DNA of 62,012 nucleotides from Leptothrix discophora (lineage in GTDB: Bacteria; Pseudomonadota; Gammaproteobacteria; Burkholderiales; Burkholderiaceae_C). Made by a program: the position numbers and the translations under genes. The notes below the pieces were generated by a model that was not told the origin of the DNA, made no database searches, and saw nothing but the letters and a program-made list of their open reading frames with translations. How positions within the stretch are numbered: position 1 is the stretch's first letter; each line of letters begins with the position of its first letter. The stretch is from the NCBI RefSeq assembly GCF_030705305.1, contig NZ_JAUZEE010000016.1, positions 1 to 62,012 of the forward strand, given 5' to 3'. This document shows, one piece after another, positions 29,437 through 39,049 of the stretch.

Positions 29437-32400
29437 CCCCGCGACTCACCGCCCTGGCGTCCGCCCTGGCCCTGGCTGGCCTGACCGCACCGCTCGCGAC
29501 GGCCGCCACCGCGCAGCCGGCCGTCTCGCCCGGCACGACCAGCGCCACACCGGCCTCCTCCACCGCCTCCACCGCATCGGCCGGCCCCGCCGCCGACAGC
29601 ACCGCCGTCCGCACCCTGGTGTCCCAGGCACGCCGCTGGCAGGAACGCGGCCGCGCCGACCTGGCCGCCGCCGCCTGGCGCAAGCTGCTGGCCTTCGAGC
29701 CGCAGAACGCCGAGGCGCTGCAGGGCCTGGCCCAGGCCCAGATCGACCTCGGCCAGCCCGAGGAATCCGCCGCCACGCTGGCCACGCTGCGCAAGGTCCG
29801 TCCGGACCATCCCGGCCTGCGCCGGCTGGAGGCCCGCCAGCGCGAAGGCGCGGCCGGCGACACCGGCCAGCTGCAGAAGGCCCGCCAGCTCGCCAGCGCC
29901 GGCCAGTACGACGCCGCCGCGCGCCAGTACGAGCTGCTGCTGGCCGACCCGAACCCGCAGGGCGCGCTCGCCATCGAGTACTACCAGACGCTGGCCGGCA
30001 CCTCGCGCTGGGACGAGGCCCGGCGCGGCCTGGAACGCCTGGCGCAGGCCGAGCCCGAGGACGTGCGCATCCGCCTGGCCCTGGCCAAGGTGATGAGCTA
30101 CCGCGAGCCGAGCCGCCGCGACGCCATCACCCGCCTGGCCGCGCTGAGCCAGGCCGGCGACGCCGGCGGCACGGTCTCGCCGTCGACGCCCAGCCCGGCG
30201 CAACGCCAGGAGGCGCGCGAGGCCTGGCGCCAGTCGCTGCTGTGGCTGACGCTCAAGCCGGCCGATGCGGCGTTGCTGCGCGATCACCTGGAACAGGCCG
30301 GCGAGGACAGCGCCGTGCGCGGCCGGCTCGACGAGCTGCTCAAGGGCAGCGACGAGGCCCGGCGGCAGGCCGAGGCGCGCGAGCGCGATCCGCGCGTGGT
30401 CAGCCGCCGACAGGGCTTCGACGCCCTGCAGAAGGGCGAGCTGGCCGGTGCCGGCGAGCGCTTTGCCCGGCTGCTGCAAACGAGCCCGAAGGATCCCGAC
30501 GCGCTCGGCGGCCTGGGCGTGGTGCGGCTGCGCGAAGGCCGCTACGGCGAGGCCCGCGAGCTGCTGGGTCAGGCCGTCGCGCTGAGCGGCGAGGCGCGCA
30601 GCCCGTGGCGTGGTGCGCACGTCAACGCCCAGGTGCGCATGCTGCTGCAACAAGCCGAGACGGCCCGCGCCGCCGGCCGCCACCAGGCCGCGCTGGACAC
30701 GCTGCGGCAGGCCACCCAGCTCGACGCCCGCGATCCCCTGCCCTGGGTCGAGGCCGGCGACGTGCAGGCCGAGCTGGGCCACTGGGCCGCCGCCGAAGGC
30801 CACTACCGGACCGCCCTGCCGCTCGACCCGCCGCAGCCCGATGCCTGGCGCGGCTGGACCCGCGCGATGCACGCGCTGGGCCGCAGCGACGAGGCCCGCG
30901 TGGCGATCGATGCGCTGCCCGAAGCCCGCGTCCAGGCCGTCGGCGGTCGCGCGCCGCTGCAGGCGCTGCTGCTCCAGCAGGACGCCGCCGCGTCGAGGCA
31001 GCGCGGTGACCTGGCGCGCGCCGAGGCCCAGCTCGACGAGGCGCTGCGCCTGAATCCGCAGGACCCGTGGCTGCGCCTGAATCTGGCCCAGCTGCAGTCG
31101 GCCCAGGGCCGGACGGACGACGCCCGCTGGCTGATGGACGACCTGGCGGCGCAGAACCCGCGCGGCGGCGACGCCTGGTTCGCGCTGGCGCAGTGGCAGG
31201 CCGACCAGCAGGCACCCGTCGCCGGCCTGCAGGCGCTGGACCGCATCGCACCCGCCGAACGCCGCCCCGAGATGGCCAAGCTGCACCGCCAGCTGCGCGT
31301 GCAGCTCGGACTGGCCCAGGCCCGCGAGCTGGGCGCGCAAGGCCAGGGCGTGGCCGCGCTGGCCGCGTTGCAACGAGCCCAGGCCGACGCCGGCCGCGAA
31401 CCGGAGCTGCTGGCCAGCGTCGGCAACGCCTATGGCGAGGCCGGCCACACGGCGCGCGGGCTGCAGCTGCTGCGCAGCGCGCTGTCGCAGGAGCGCGGCC
31501 AGGACCGCGGCCAGGCCGGCGCACGCGACGTCGGCGCCCGGCTGCAATACGCCCAGCTGCTCGACAGCGCCCGCCAGGACAGCGAACTCGCCAGCCTGCT
31601 GTCGACGCTGGCCGGCCAGGCGCTGTCGCCGGCCCAGCGCGACCAGCTCGATGGCCTGCGCGTCGGCCTGACGCTGCGCCAGGTCGACCGCCTGCGCGAG
31701 AGCGGCGACACCGCCGCCGCCTACGAGCAGCTCGAACCGATGCTGCAGGAACGCCCCGGCGACAGCCGGCTGGCGCTGGCGCTGGCGCGGCTGCACGTCG
31801 CCGTCGGCGATCCGGCCCAGGCGCTGGATGTCGTCGACGCGGTGCTGGCGACCGAACCCGGCAGCCTCGACGCCTGGCTGGCACGCGCGGCTGCGGCCAC
31901 CGCCGCCGACGATCCGGCGCTGGCGCTCGCCTCGCTCGACGAGGCCGCCCGCATCGCCCCCAACCACCCGCGCGTGCTGGCCGAATACGGCCGCCACCAC
32001 CGCGCCCGCGGCGAGCTGCGGCTGGCGGCGGACTACCTGCGTGCGGCCATCGCGGCGCAGCGACCGGGCAGTCCGGTCTCGCCCGGCGGGGCCCGCACGC
32101 CGCTCCGGCGTGGCTCGCAGGAACGCCCGGCCGAGCCGGACGCCAGCTGGGGTCGCCCGATCGGCAGCGGCCTGCCGGCCATGCCGGCGCTGAACCCGCT
32201 GCTGTCGGTCCCGACCGCATCCAGCGATGCCAGCTCGACGCTCGCGCTGGGCCAGACCGCCGGCCAGCGTCCGCTGCGTGGCAACCCGGCCGCCCTCGCG
32301 GCAGCGAATTCGGCGGCCAGGCCATCGGCGGTGCTGCAGACCTCCACCGAAGCCTGGCTGCGCGGCGCACAGGCCGAGCCGGTGTCCGGCGCCGCCGGCG

Positions 32401-33902
32401 CGCCGTCCGGGTACGGCCCAGGCCAGCCGCGCGACGCAGCCGGCGCCTGGGACGCCGGCCCGCGCCAGCCGCGCCCGGCCGCAGGCATGACCAGCGCCAG
32501 CCCGGCTGACCTGTTGGCCGACCTGCCGCCGACGTCGGCGGGCATCCCCGCCGCGACGTTTGCCGGTGCGCCCGCCGGTCTCGCCGGCAACCGCACCGCG
32601 CCGGGCCGCCTGCCGCCGCCGCGTGGCACGGCCGCCGCCGAGCGGCTGGCGCAGGCCGAGGCGGAGGCCGGGGCGGCACCGCTGGCCCCCGTCTCGCCGC
32701 TGTCGCCCTCGCCGCGCCTGGCGCTGTCCAAGGGCCTCAACGACGAGCTGGCCGAGGTGCTGGCCGAACGGGGCACGCGCGCCTTCGAGGGCGGTGCCGC
32801 GCTGCGCTGGCGCAGCGGCGACAGCGGCACCTCGCAGCTGGTCGAGGTGCGGGCGCCGGTCGGCTTCCAGACCCCCATCGGCGACGTCGGCCTGCTGACG
32901 CTCAAGGCCGTGCCGACGATGCTGGAGGCCGGCTCGCCCGGCCAGGGCAACGACGAGGCCACGCTGTTCGGCAGCCAGGCCCTGGGCGGCACGCGCAGCA
33001 GCGAATCGGTCTCGGCCGCCGGTGTCGGCCTGGGCATCGGCCTGGCCGGGCGCCACCTCGCCGGTGACATCGGCCTGACGCCGCTGGGTTTCCCGGTCGT
33101 CAACGTGGTCGGCGGGCTGCGCGTCGGTGGCCAGTGGGGCTCGCGCATGGGCTATGGCGCGGAGGTGTCGCGCCGCGCCGTCACCGACAGCGTGCTGTCC
33201 TGGGCCGGCATGCGCGACGCCCGCACCAACCAGACCTGGGGCGGCGTGACCGCCACCGGCGTGCAGGGCTCGCTGAACTGGCGCGGCGACGACGGCCTGC
33301 AGCTGCTGGCCCATGCCGGCGTTCACCTGCTGCAGGGCAAGGGCGTGCGCGACAACAGCCGCCTCGAACTGGGCGCGGGCACGCGCTGGCGCGGCATCGA
33401 TGAACCGGGTCGACGCCTGGACTGGGGCCTGGACTTCAGCTACGCCCACCACGCCTACAACCTGCGCCACTTCACGCTCGGCCACGGCGGCTACTTCAGC
33501 CCCCAGCAGAGCGTGACGCTGACCGCGCCGATCGCGCTGCTGGGCCAGCGCGCCGGGCTGCGCTGGGGCCTCCACGTCGCCCCTGGCCTGCAGGCCTGGC
33601 GCGAGGACGCCGCGCCCTACTACCCGACCGACAGCGCCGCACAGCAGCAGCTGGGTGACCGCGTCGCGCTCGGGCTGGCGAACCAGGCGCAGCACCCGGG
33701 CCGCAGCTCGATCGGGCTGAGCATCGCGCTGCAGGGCGCGGCCGAATACCGGCTGGGCCCGCAGCTGTCGCTGGGCAGCAAGCTGGCGCTGGACAACGCC
33801 TCGCAGTACACGCAGATGAGCGGTGCGGTCTACCTGCGCGTCAACTTCGACCCGGCGGGCACGAACCCGCCGCTGCGCATGCCCGGATCGATGCTGGAGT
33901 GA
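29433..33902 (+). CDS. bcsC: Cellulose synthase outer-membrane exporter BcsC
   Basis: The 1489-residue protein has a signal peptide, a long TPR array (about 50-860) that would span the periplasm, an Ala/Pro-rich link (about 870-1090), and a C-terminal beta-barrel (from about residue 1100, LSKGLNDELAEVLAERG, to the end) that forms the outer-membrane pore for cellulose. It is somewhat longer than E. coli BcsC (about 1157), mostly from extra TPR and linker sequence. It is translationally coupled to bcsB. No bcsZ endoglucanase or bcsD gene follows. Confidence 0.92.
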   Translation: MTPRLTALASALALAGLTAPLATAATAQPAVSPGTTSATPASSTASTASAGPAADSTAVRTLVSQARRWQERGRADLAAAAWRKLLAFEPQNAEALQGLAQAQIDLGQPEESAATLATLRKVRPDHPGLRRLEARQREGAAGDTGQLQKARQLASAGQYDAAARQYELLLADPNPQGALAIEYYQTLAGTSRWDEARRGLERLAQAEPEDVRIRLALAKVMSYREPSRRDAITRLAALSQAGDAGGTVSPSTPSPAQRQEAREAWRQSLLWLTLKPADAALLRDHLEQAGEDSAVRGRLDELLKGSDEARRQAEARERDPRVVSRRQGFDALQKGELAGAGERFARLLQTSPKDPDALGGLGVVRLREGRYGEARELLGQAVALSGEARSPWRGAHVNAQVRMLLQQAETARAAGRHQAALDTLRQATQLDARDPLPWVEAGDVQAELGHWAAAEGHYRTALPLDPPQPDAWRGWTRAMHALGRSDEARVAIDALPEARVQAVGGRAPLQALLLQQDAAASRQRGDLARAEAQLDEALRLNPQDPWLRLNLAQLQSAQGRTDDARWLMDDLAAQNPRGGDAWFALAQWQADQQAPVAGLQALDRIAPAERRPEMAKLHRQLRVQLGLAQARELGAQGQGVAALAALQRAQADAGREPELLASVGNAYGEAGHTARGLQLLRSALSQERGQDRGQAGARDVGARLQYAQLLDSARQDSELASLLSTLAGQALSPAQRDQLDGLRVGLTLRQVDRLRESGDTAAAYEQLEPMLQERPGDSRLALALARLHVAVGDPAQALDVVDAVLATEPGSLDAWLARAAAATAADDPALALASLDEAARIAPNHPRVLAEYGRHHRARGELRLAADYLRAAIAAQRPGSPVSPGGARTPLRRGSQERPAEPDASWGRPIGSGLPAMPALNPLLSVPTASSDASSTLALGQTAGQRPLRGNPAALAAANSAARPSAVLQTSTEAWLRGAQAEPVSGAAGAPSGYGPGQPRDAAGAWDAGPRQPRPAAGMTSASPADLLADLPPTSAGIPAATFAGAPAGLAGNRTAPGRLPPPRGTAAAERLAQAEAEAGAAPLAPVSPLSPSPRLALSKGLNDELAEVLAERGTRAFEGGAALRWRSGDSGTSQLVEVRAPVGFQTPIGDVGLLTLKAVPTMLEAGSPGQGNDEATLFGSQALGGTRSSESVSAAGVGLGIGLAGRHLAGDIGLTPLGFPVVNVVGGLRVGGQWGSRMGYGAEVSRRAVTDSVLSWAGMRDARTNQTWGGVTATGVQGSLNWRGDDGLQLLAHAGVHLLQGKGVRDNSRLELGAGTRWRGIDEPGRRLDWGLDFSYAHHAYNLRHFTLGHGGYFSPQQSVTLTAPIALLGQRAGLRWGLHVAPGLQAWREDAAPYYPTDSAAQQQLGDRVALGLANQAQHPGRSSIGLSIALQGAAEYRLGPQLSLGSKLALDNASQYTQMSGAVYLRVNFDPAGTNPPLRMPGSMLE

Positions 33903-33952
33903 TCCGGACGGCGGCGGCGCAAGGCCCGGGCGCGGACCAGAATCGCGCCCGG

Positions 33953-34216
33953 ATGCCCGCCCCGAACACCGCCCCGCCGTCGACCGCCCTGCCGGTCATC
34001 GACCCGCACCGCTGCACCGGCTGCGGCTGGTGCGTGCCGACCTGTCATGTCCACCTGCTGTCGCTGGTGGTGCAGGGGCCGGACGGCCGCAAGACCTCGA
34101 CGCTGCGGGATCCGCAGGATTGCACCGGCTGCGCGAAGTGCGCGGTGCGCTGCCCGTTCGACGCGATCGCGATGGTCCGGCGGGTGGCGGTCCGGCCGGC
34201 GGCGCCCAAGCCCTGA
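33953..34216 (+). CDS. 2[4Fe-4S] ferredoxin
   Basis: An 87-residue protein with two CxxCxxCxxxC cluster motifs: CTGCGWCVPTC and CTGCAKCAVRC followed by PFDAI. It should carry low-potential electrons in the cytosol. The ATG at 33953 is preferred; a GTG at 33899 overlapping the bcsC stop would add 18 low-complexity residues and couple it to bcsC. It is close behind bcsC on the same strand, an unusual partner for a cellulose operon. No oxidoreductase partner is adjacent, so the tie may be accidental. It converges on the kinase gene, three bases away. Confidence 0.85.
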   Translation: MPAPNTAPPSTALPVIDPHRCTGCGWCVPTCHVHLLSLVVQGPDGRKTSTLRDPQDCTGCAKCAVRCPFDAIAMVRRVAVRPAAPKP

Positions 34217-34219
34217 AAC

Positions 34220-34909
34220 TCAGCCCCAGCGGACCTGCCAGTGGGCCCGCTCGCGCGTCGCCGCGATCAGGCGGGCGTTGGGCTCGTCGGTGCCGGCCAC
34301 CCAGGCGCGGGCGGCCTCGGGGCTGCGGCCGTGCTGCTCGTGGCGGCTGACCAGCCGGCCGTTGCGCAGGCCGTCGTCGACGTCGAGGTACCAGACCTCA
34401 TCGAGCAGCGCGCGCACGCCCGGCCAGTGCGTGCCGGGCGCCTGGGCCGCGTCCAGCAGCAGGTAGTTGCCTTCGGTGATGACCAGCGGCACGTCCGGCG
34501 CGACACCGATCGCGCCGGCGACGGGCTCCTCGATCTCGCGCCGGAAATCGGGCGCGTAGACCGTCTCGCCGGCCACCGGCGTGCGCAGCCGGCGCAGCAG
34601 CGCGACATAGCCGGCCGAGTCGAAGGTGTCGGGTGCGCCCTTGCGGCCGGCCCGGCCGAGCCGCTCCAGCTCGACCTGGGCGAGGTGGTAGCCGTCCATC
34701 GGCACGGCCACCGCCAGCTCGCCCAGCGCCGCCAGCAGTGCGGCGGCCAGCGTGGACTTGCCCGCGCCGGGCGGGCCGACCAGGCCCAGCAGGCGGCGTT
34801 GGCCGGGCTGCGCCAGTGCGCGGGCACGCGCGACGATGGCGGGATCGAGTGGATGGGGCGTGGGGCCTGGGGTCATGGTGGGGTCCAGCAGGGGTTGGGG
34901 ATGGCTCAC
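34220..34909 (-). CDS. P-loop kinase of the uridine kinase/phosphoribulokinase type
   Basis: The 229-residue protein has a Walker A loop GPPGAGKST (about 45-53) and the YHLAQ and DSAGYVALLRRLR segments of uridine kinase-like small-molecule kinases, similar to fructose/pantothenate kinase-like FrcK proteins. It should move a phosphate from ATP to a sugar or nucleoside. Its ATG overlaps the TGA of the aldose epimerase gene (ATGA at 34906-34909), so the two are coupled and a sugar substrate is likely. The exact substrate is not visible. Confidence 0.82.
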   Translation of the reverse strand: MSHPQPLLDPTMTPGPTPHPLDPAIVARARALAQPGQRRLLGLVGPPGAGKSTLAAALLAALGELAVAVPMDGYHLAQVELERLGRAGRKGAPDTFDSAGYVALLRRLRTPVAGETVYAPDFRREIEEPVAGAIGVAPDVPLVITEGNYLLLDAAQAPGTHWPGVRALLDEVWYLDVDDGLRNGRLVSRHEQHGRSPEAARAWVAGTDEPNARLIAATRERAHWQVRWG

Positions 34910-35982
34910 GCCACGTCGAAGAACATCCGGCTGACATGCCGGCGGCGCAGGCCGGGGCGCTGCACCACGTCCGGCCAGTGCGGCGGCGCGACCGGGTGGT
35001 TGGGGCTGTCGGGCAGGTACTGCGGCTCCAGCGCGATGCCGGCATGGGCCGGGTAGACGCTGCCGTCGCGCGCCGGCACGCCGGCCAGGCCCTGGCCGCT
35101 GTAGACCTGCAGCGCCGGCAGGTCGGTGGCCAGCGACATCGCCACCCGGCCGTCGGACGACAGCAGCCGCACCGCCGCCCGCAGCGCATCGGCGCAGGAC
35201 GGGTCCAGCGCCAGCGCGTGGTCGTAGCCCTGGCCGACCTGGAGCGCCGGTTCGGCGGCGATGGCCTGGTCGAGGCGGCGCAGCTCGCGCAGGTCGAAGC
35301 CGCTGTCGTCGACCGGCACCAGCTCGCCGGCCGGCAGCAGGTCCGCGCCGACCGGCAGCCAGGCCGGCGCCAGCACCTGCAGGTGGTGCGCCAGCACCTT
35401 GCGGGTCGCCTCGCCGGCATCGCCGTCGAGGTTGAAGTAGGCGTGGTGGGTCAGGTTGACCGGGCAGGCGCGGCTGACGGAGGTCTCGAAGGCGATCTCC
35501 AGCGCCAGGTCCTGGCCCAGCGTGTAGCTGACGCGGGCCTGGACCTCGCCGGGCCAGCCCTGGTCGCCATCGGGCGAGACCAGGCCCAGTACCAGGCGCT
35601 GCGGCGTGTGCGATTCGACCGTCCAGGTGCGGCGGTCGTAGCCGTCCGGACCGCCGTGCAGCTGGTGCGGGCCCTCGTTGGGCAGCAGCGTGACCGGCTG
35701 GCCGTCGACGACGCAGCGGCTGTCGCGCACCCGGTTGGCGTAGCGGCCGACCGTCGCGCCGAGGTAGGCGCGCTGGCGCTGGTAGTCGGCCAGGCTGGCA
35801 CAGCCGAGCAGCAGCTCGCGGCGACCGTCCATCATCGGCACGCTGCAGGAGACCCAGGTCGCACCGTGGTCGAGCACCTGCACGCGCAGGCCGGCGGCGT
35901 TCTCGAGGGTGTAGAGGCGGGCGGGGGCCCAGGGATCGGTGGACGGATCGGTGGGCAGGGGGCTGTCGGGGCTCATGGTCAT
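34906..35982 (-). CDS. galM: Aldose 1-epimerase (mutarotase)
   Basis: The 358-residue protein has the galactose mutarotase pattern: GRYANR, QLHGGPDGYDRRTW, NLTHHAYFNLDG with the catalytic His, and the catalytic Glu in GIALEPQYLPDSPN. It interconverts alpha and beta anomers of aldoses in the cytosol. It is coupled to the kinase downstream, making a two-gene sugar-use unit with no transporter of its own. ATG 35982 and ATG 35976 are both possible starts; neither has a good ribosome-binding site. It is divergent from the PhoD-like gene. Confidence 0.92.
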   Translation of the reverse strand: MTMSPDSPLPTDPSTDPWAPARLYTLENAAGLRVQVLDHGATWVSCSVPMMDGRRELLLGCASLADYQRQRAYLGATVGRYANRVRDSRCVVDGQPVTLLPNEGPHQLHGGPDGYDRRTWTVESHTPQRLVLGLVSPDGDQGWPGEVQARVSYTLGQDLALEIAFETSVSRACPVNLTHHAYFNLDGDAGEATRKVLAHHLQVLAPAWLPVGADLLPAGELVPVDDSGFDLRELRRLDQAIAAEPALQVGQGYDHALALDPSCADALRAAVRLLSSDGRVAMSLATDLPALQVYSGQGLAGVPARDGSVYPAHAGIALEPQYLPDSPNHPVAPPHWPDVVQRPGLRRRHVSRMFFDVA

Positions 35983-36126
35983 CGGGGATGGGGGATCCGG
36001 GTTCGGGCCTCAGGCCAGCAGGCCCTCGGACGGGAGGCGCTGCAGCAGGGCGCCGTCAAGGGCGAAGGCGAAGGCAAGGGCAACAAATTCTCGCCCGTGG
36101 CGTGGCGGGCGTCAGGGCCTACCCGC

Positions 36127-36144
36127 AGGTCACTGGCGCGTCAC
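36127..36144 (+). promoter_or_regulatory. Pho-box-like direct repeat before the PhoD-like gene
   Basis: AGGTCAC-TGGC-GCGTCAC gives two GTCAC cores exactly 11 bases apart, the PhoB half-site spacing. Ten bases further on, CAGGAT (36155-36160) matches three of the six -10 bases including the key A and T, the same geometry as the E. coli pstS promoter. It lies about 75 bases before an alkaline phosphatase/phosphodiesterase gene, a usual member of the Pho regulon. Confidence 0.55.
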
Positions 36145-36218
36145 GTCGCTTGGACAGGATCGGGCTTCCTTCCGAACCCAAGCAACCTCACGCCACGCGC
36201 AGCCGCGCCGCCCACGCC

Positions 36219-37973
36219 ATGACCGACACGAGCCGCCGTTCCTTCATCCGCACCGTCGCTGCCGGCACGCTCGCCGTCGGCGGCCTGAGCCACGCCGCCG
36301 ATCGCCCTGACGGCGACGACGACGGCCACGACGATCACCAACGGACGGCGCACCGGCCGGCCTTCCTGCACGGCGTGGCCAGCGGCGATCCGCTGCAGGA
36401 CCGCGTGATGCTGTGGACCCGCGTGACGCCGCCGGCGCAGGCGTCCGGAGAAGACGGGTCGCACGACGACGACCGCGAGCCGCGCCGCCTCGCGCTGCAC
36501 TGGCAGGTCGCCCGCGACGCGGAGTTCCGCAGCATCGTCGCGCACGGCCAGGTCCGCACCTCGGCGCTGACCGACCACACCGCCAAGGTCGACGCGGGCG
36601 GGCTGCGCGCGGGCACGACCTACTGGTTCCGCTTCCGCTGCAAGGGCGTCTGGTCGCCGGTCGGCCGCACCCGCACGCTGCCGCGCGGCGGCGTCTCGCA
36701 GGTCCGCCTGGCGGTGTTTTCCTGCTCGAACTACCCGGCCGGCCACTTCAACGCCTACGGCGCCGCCGCGCAACTGGCGCACGTCGACGCCGCCGTGCAC
36801 CTGGGCGACTACATCTACGAATATGGCCGCGGCCAGTACGCCTCGCAGCAGGCCGCCGCGCTCGGCCGCGAGGTCCTGCCCGCCGGCGAGCTGCTGACGC
36901 TGGCCGACTACCGCGCCCGCTACGCCCAGTACCGCACCGATGCGGACCTGCAGGCGCTGCATGCGGCCATGCCGCTGATCGCCGTCTGGGACGACCACGA
37001 GATCGCCAACGACACCTGGTCCGACGGTGCCGAGAACCACGATCCGGCCACCGAAGGCGACTGGCAGCAGCGCCGCGCCGCCGCGATCCAGGCCTATCAC
37101 GAGTGGATGCCGACCCGCCTGCCCGACCCGCAGCGCCCGGACCGCATCTACCGCAGCTTCGACTTCGGCGACCTGCTGTCGCTGCACATGCTCGACACCC
37201 GCGTGATCGGCCGTGACCGCCAGATGGCGGTCTCCGACTACGTCGGCGCGACCGGCTTCGACGCCGCCCGCTACGCCGCCGACCTGGCCGCGCCGGGTCG
37301 CCAGCTGCTGGGCATCGAGCAGCAGCAATGGCTGATCGGGCAGATGGCGCGTTCGACCGCGCGCTGGCAGGTGCTGGGCCAGCAGGTGCTGATGGCCCGC
37401 ATGAACGTGCCCGCGCCGCTGCTGCTGGGCCAGATCTCGGTGTCGGGCTATGCCGCGCTGGCCGCCCGCGCGGCGAGCGCGCCGCAGACCTTGTCGGCGG
37501 CCGAGCTGGCCATCCTGCGCGCCCCGTCCATCCCCTACAACCTGGACGCCTGGGACGGCTACGCGGTCGCCCGCGAGCAGCTGCTCGGCGCCGCCTTCGG
37601 CCTGGACAAGAACCTGGTCGTGCTGGCCGGCGACACGCACAACGCCTGGGCCAGCGACCTGACCGATTTCGGCGGCCGGCCCGTCGGCGTCGAGTTCGCC
37701 ACGCCCTCGGTCAGCTCGCCGGGCTTCGAGACGATCTTCCCGAACGAGAACCCGCAGTTCTTCGCCGCCGCGCTGCAGCAGCTGATCGGCCCGCTGGTCT
37801 ATGCCGACACCAGCCGGCGCGGCTACCTGGTGATCGACGCGACGCCCGAGGCGGTGCAGGCGCAGTGGCATTTCGTCGAGACCATTGCCCGCCACGACCT
37901 GACGGTGCAGGTCGGCCCGACGCTGCGCACCCGTGCGGGCGTCGACGGTCGCCGGATCGAGCCGACGGCCTGA
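36219..37973 (+). CDS. phoD: PhoD-like alkaline phosphatase/phosphodiesterase, Tat-exported
   Basis: From ATG 36219 the protein has 584 residues and starts with a twin-arginine signal (SRRSFIRTVAAGTLAVGG), so it is exported folded. Family motifs follow in order: HGVASGDPLQDRVMLWTR, FSCSN, HLGDYIYEYG, WDDHEIANDTW, LHMLDTR and GDTHNAW, which supply metal ligands of PhoD/PhoX-like phosphatases (Ca and Fe in Bacillus PhoD). It frees phosphate from phosphodi- or monoesters in the periplasm. An Asp/His-rich stretch (about 29-45, GDDDGHDDH) follows the signal and may bind metal. The Pho-box-like repeat upstream fits phosphate control. Confidence 0.9.
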   Translation: MTDTSRRSFIRTVAAGTLAVGGLSHAADRPDGDDDGHDDHQRTAHRPAFLHGVASGDPLQDRVMLWTRVTPPAQASGEDGSHDDDREPRRLALHWQVARDAEFRSIVAHGQVRTSALTDHTAKVDAGGLRAGTTYWFRFRCKGVWSPVGRTRTLPRGGVSQVRLAVFSCSNYPAGHFNAYGAAAQLAHVDAAVHLGDYIYEYGRGQYASQQAAALGREVLPAGELLTLADYRARYAQYRTDADLQALHAAMPLIAVWDDHEIANDTWSDGAENHDPATEGDWQQRRAAAIQAYHEWMPTRLPDPQRPDRIYRSFDFGDLLSLHMLDTRVIGRDRQMAVSDYVGATGFDAARYAADLAAPGRQLLGIEQQQWLIGQMARSTARWQVLGQQVLMARMNVPAPLLLGQISVSGYAALAARAASAPQTLSAAELAILRAPSIPYNLDAWDGYAVAREQLLGAAFGLDKNLVVLAGDTHNAWASDLTDFGGRPVGVEFATPSVSSPGFETIFPNENPQFFAAALQQLIGPLVYADTSRRGYLVIDATPEAVQAQWHFVETIARHDLTVQVGPTLRTRAGVDGRRIEPTA

Positions 37974-38094
37974 GCGCGGCCGGTGGCACGCCCGGTCGCC
38001 GGAAGGCGCCCGGGCGGCACCGTGACGGGTGATCGCATGCCTGTCACAGAGCCTGACTACGCTGCGGCGGTTCTCGATCAGCCCGCCGCCGCCG

Positions 38095-39024
38095 ATGCTC
38101 CGATCCGTCTCCCGCCGCGTCACCGCGCCCGCCTCGCTGGCCCTCTCGACCGGCGGCCGGCTGGGCGGCTGGCTGCTCGTCGCCGCGCTGGCCAGCGGCT
38201 GTTCGACCCGCAGCTTCCTGACCGAACGCCTGGCCGATGAGCTGGCGGCCCCGCCGGCCGTCGCCGAGGACGACCTGCAGCTGGCCCGCGAGGCCAGCGC
38301 CTTCCACCTGAAGCTGTCGGAATCGGTGCTGCGCCAGACGCCCGGCCACATCGGCCTGGCCGGCGCGGTGGCCGGTGGCTACACCCAGTACGCCTATGCC
38401 TTCGTGGCTTTCGATGCCGACCGCATCGAGGCCCGCGACGCCGCCGCCGCGCAAGCCCTGCGCGAGCGCGCCGCCCGGCTCTACCGCCGCGCCCACCGCC
38501 ATGCGATGACCGCGCTCGAAGCCGCCACGCCCGGCTTCGCGCAGGCCCTGGCCTCGCCGGACCCGGCGCGCTGGCCGGTGATCCGGCCGGCCCAGGTCGC
38601 GCTGGCCTACTGGGCCGCCGCATCCTGGGGCGGCGCGATCTCGCTGTCCAAGGACGATCCCGACGCCGTCGCCGACCTGCCGCTGGCGGTGCGCCTGGCG
38701 ACGCTGGCCTACGCGGTCGAGCCCGACCACGGCCAGGGCGCGCTGGCCAGCCTGATGGGCAGCTTCGAGGCCGCCCGGGCCGGCGGCTCGCGCGCCCGCG
38801 CCGATGCCTATTTCGACCGCGCCATCGCCGCCGGCGGACCGACCCAGGCCGGTCCGCGCGTCGCCAAGGCCGAGACCCTCGCGCTGCCGGCCGGCGACCG
38901 TGCCGCCTTCGTGGCCCTGCTGGGCCAGGCCCGCGCCATCGCCGTCGCCCACCGCGACGTCGGCAACGAGGCCATGCGCGAACGCGCCGACTGGCTGCTG
39001 GGCCAGGTCGACGACCTGTTCTGA
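38095..39024 (+). CDS. TRAP transporter TatT-like lipoprotein
   Basis: The 309-residue protein has a lipoprotein signal (LVAALASGCSTRS) and an all-helical, TPR-like body (AHRHAMTALEAATPGFAQAL, AVRLATLAYAVEPDHG), the plan of TatT, the trimeric periplasmic lipoprotein that partners TRAP binding proteins. It stands just before dctP, as such genes do. TatT proteins are thought to join DctP subunits or shuttle hydrophobic ligand. ATG 38095 is used; 38029 is an in-frame alternative. A single CTGTCAC at 38041 lacks a good second half. Confidence 0.8.
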   Translation: MLRSVSRRVTAPASLALSTGGRLGGWLLVAALASGCSTRSFLTERLADELAAPPAVAEDDLQLAREASAFHLKLSESVLRQTPGHIGLAGAVAGGYTQYAYAFVAFDADRIEARDAAAAQALRERAARLYRRAHRHAMTALEAATPGFAQALASPDPARWPVIRPAQVALAYWAAASWGGAISLSKDDPDAVADLPLAVRLATLAYAVEPDHGQGALASLMGSFEAARAGGSRARADAYFDRAIAAGGPTQAGPRVAKAETLALPAGDRAAFVALLGQARAIAVAHRDVGNEAMRERADWLLGQVDDLF

Positions 39025-39049
39025 ACCCCCGACCCCTGAGGAACCCGAC

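Noticed and set aside
38041-38058. Possible Pho box before the TRAP lipoprotein gene
   Set aside because: Only one half-site (CTGTCAC) is good; the partner 11 bases on is CCTGACT, which does not match.
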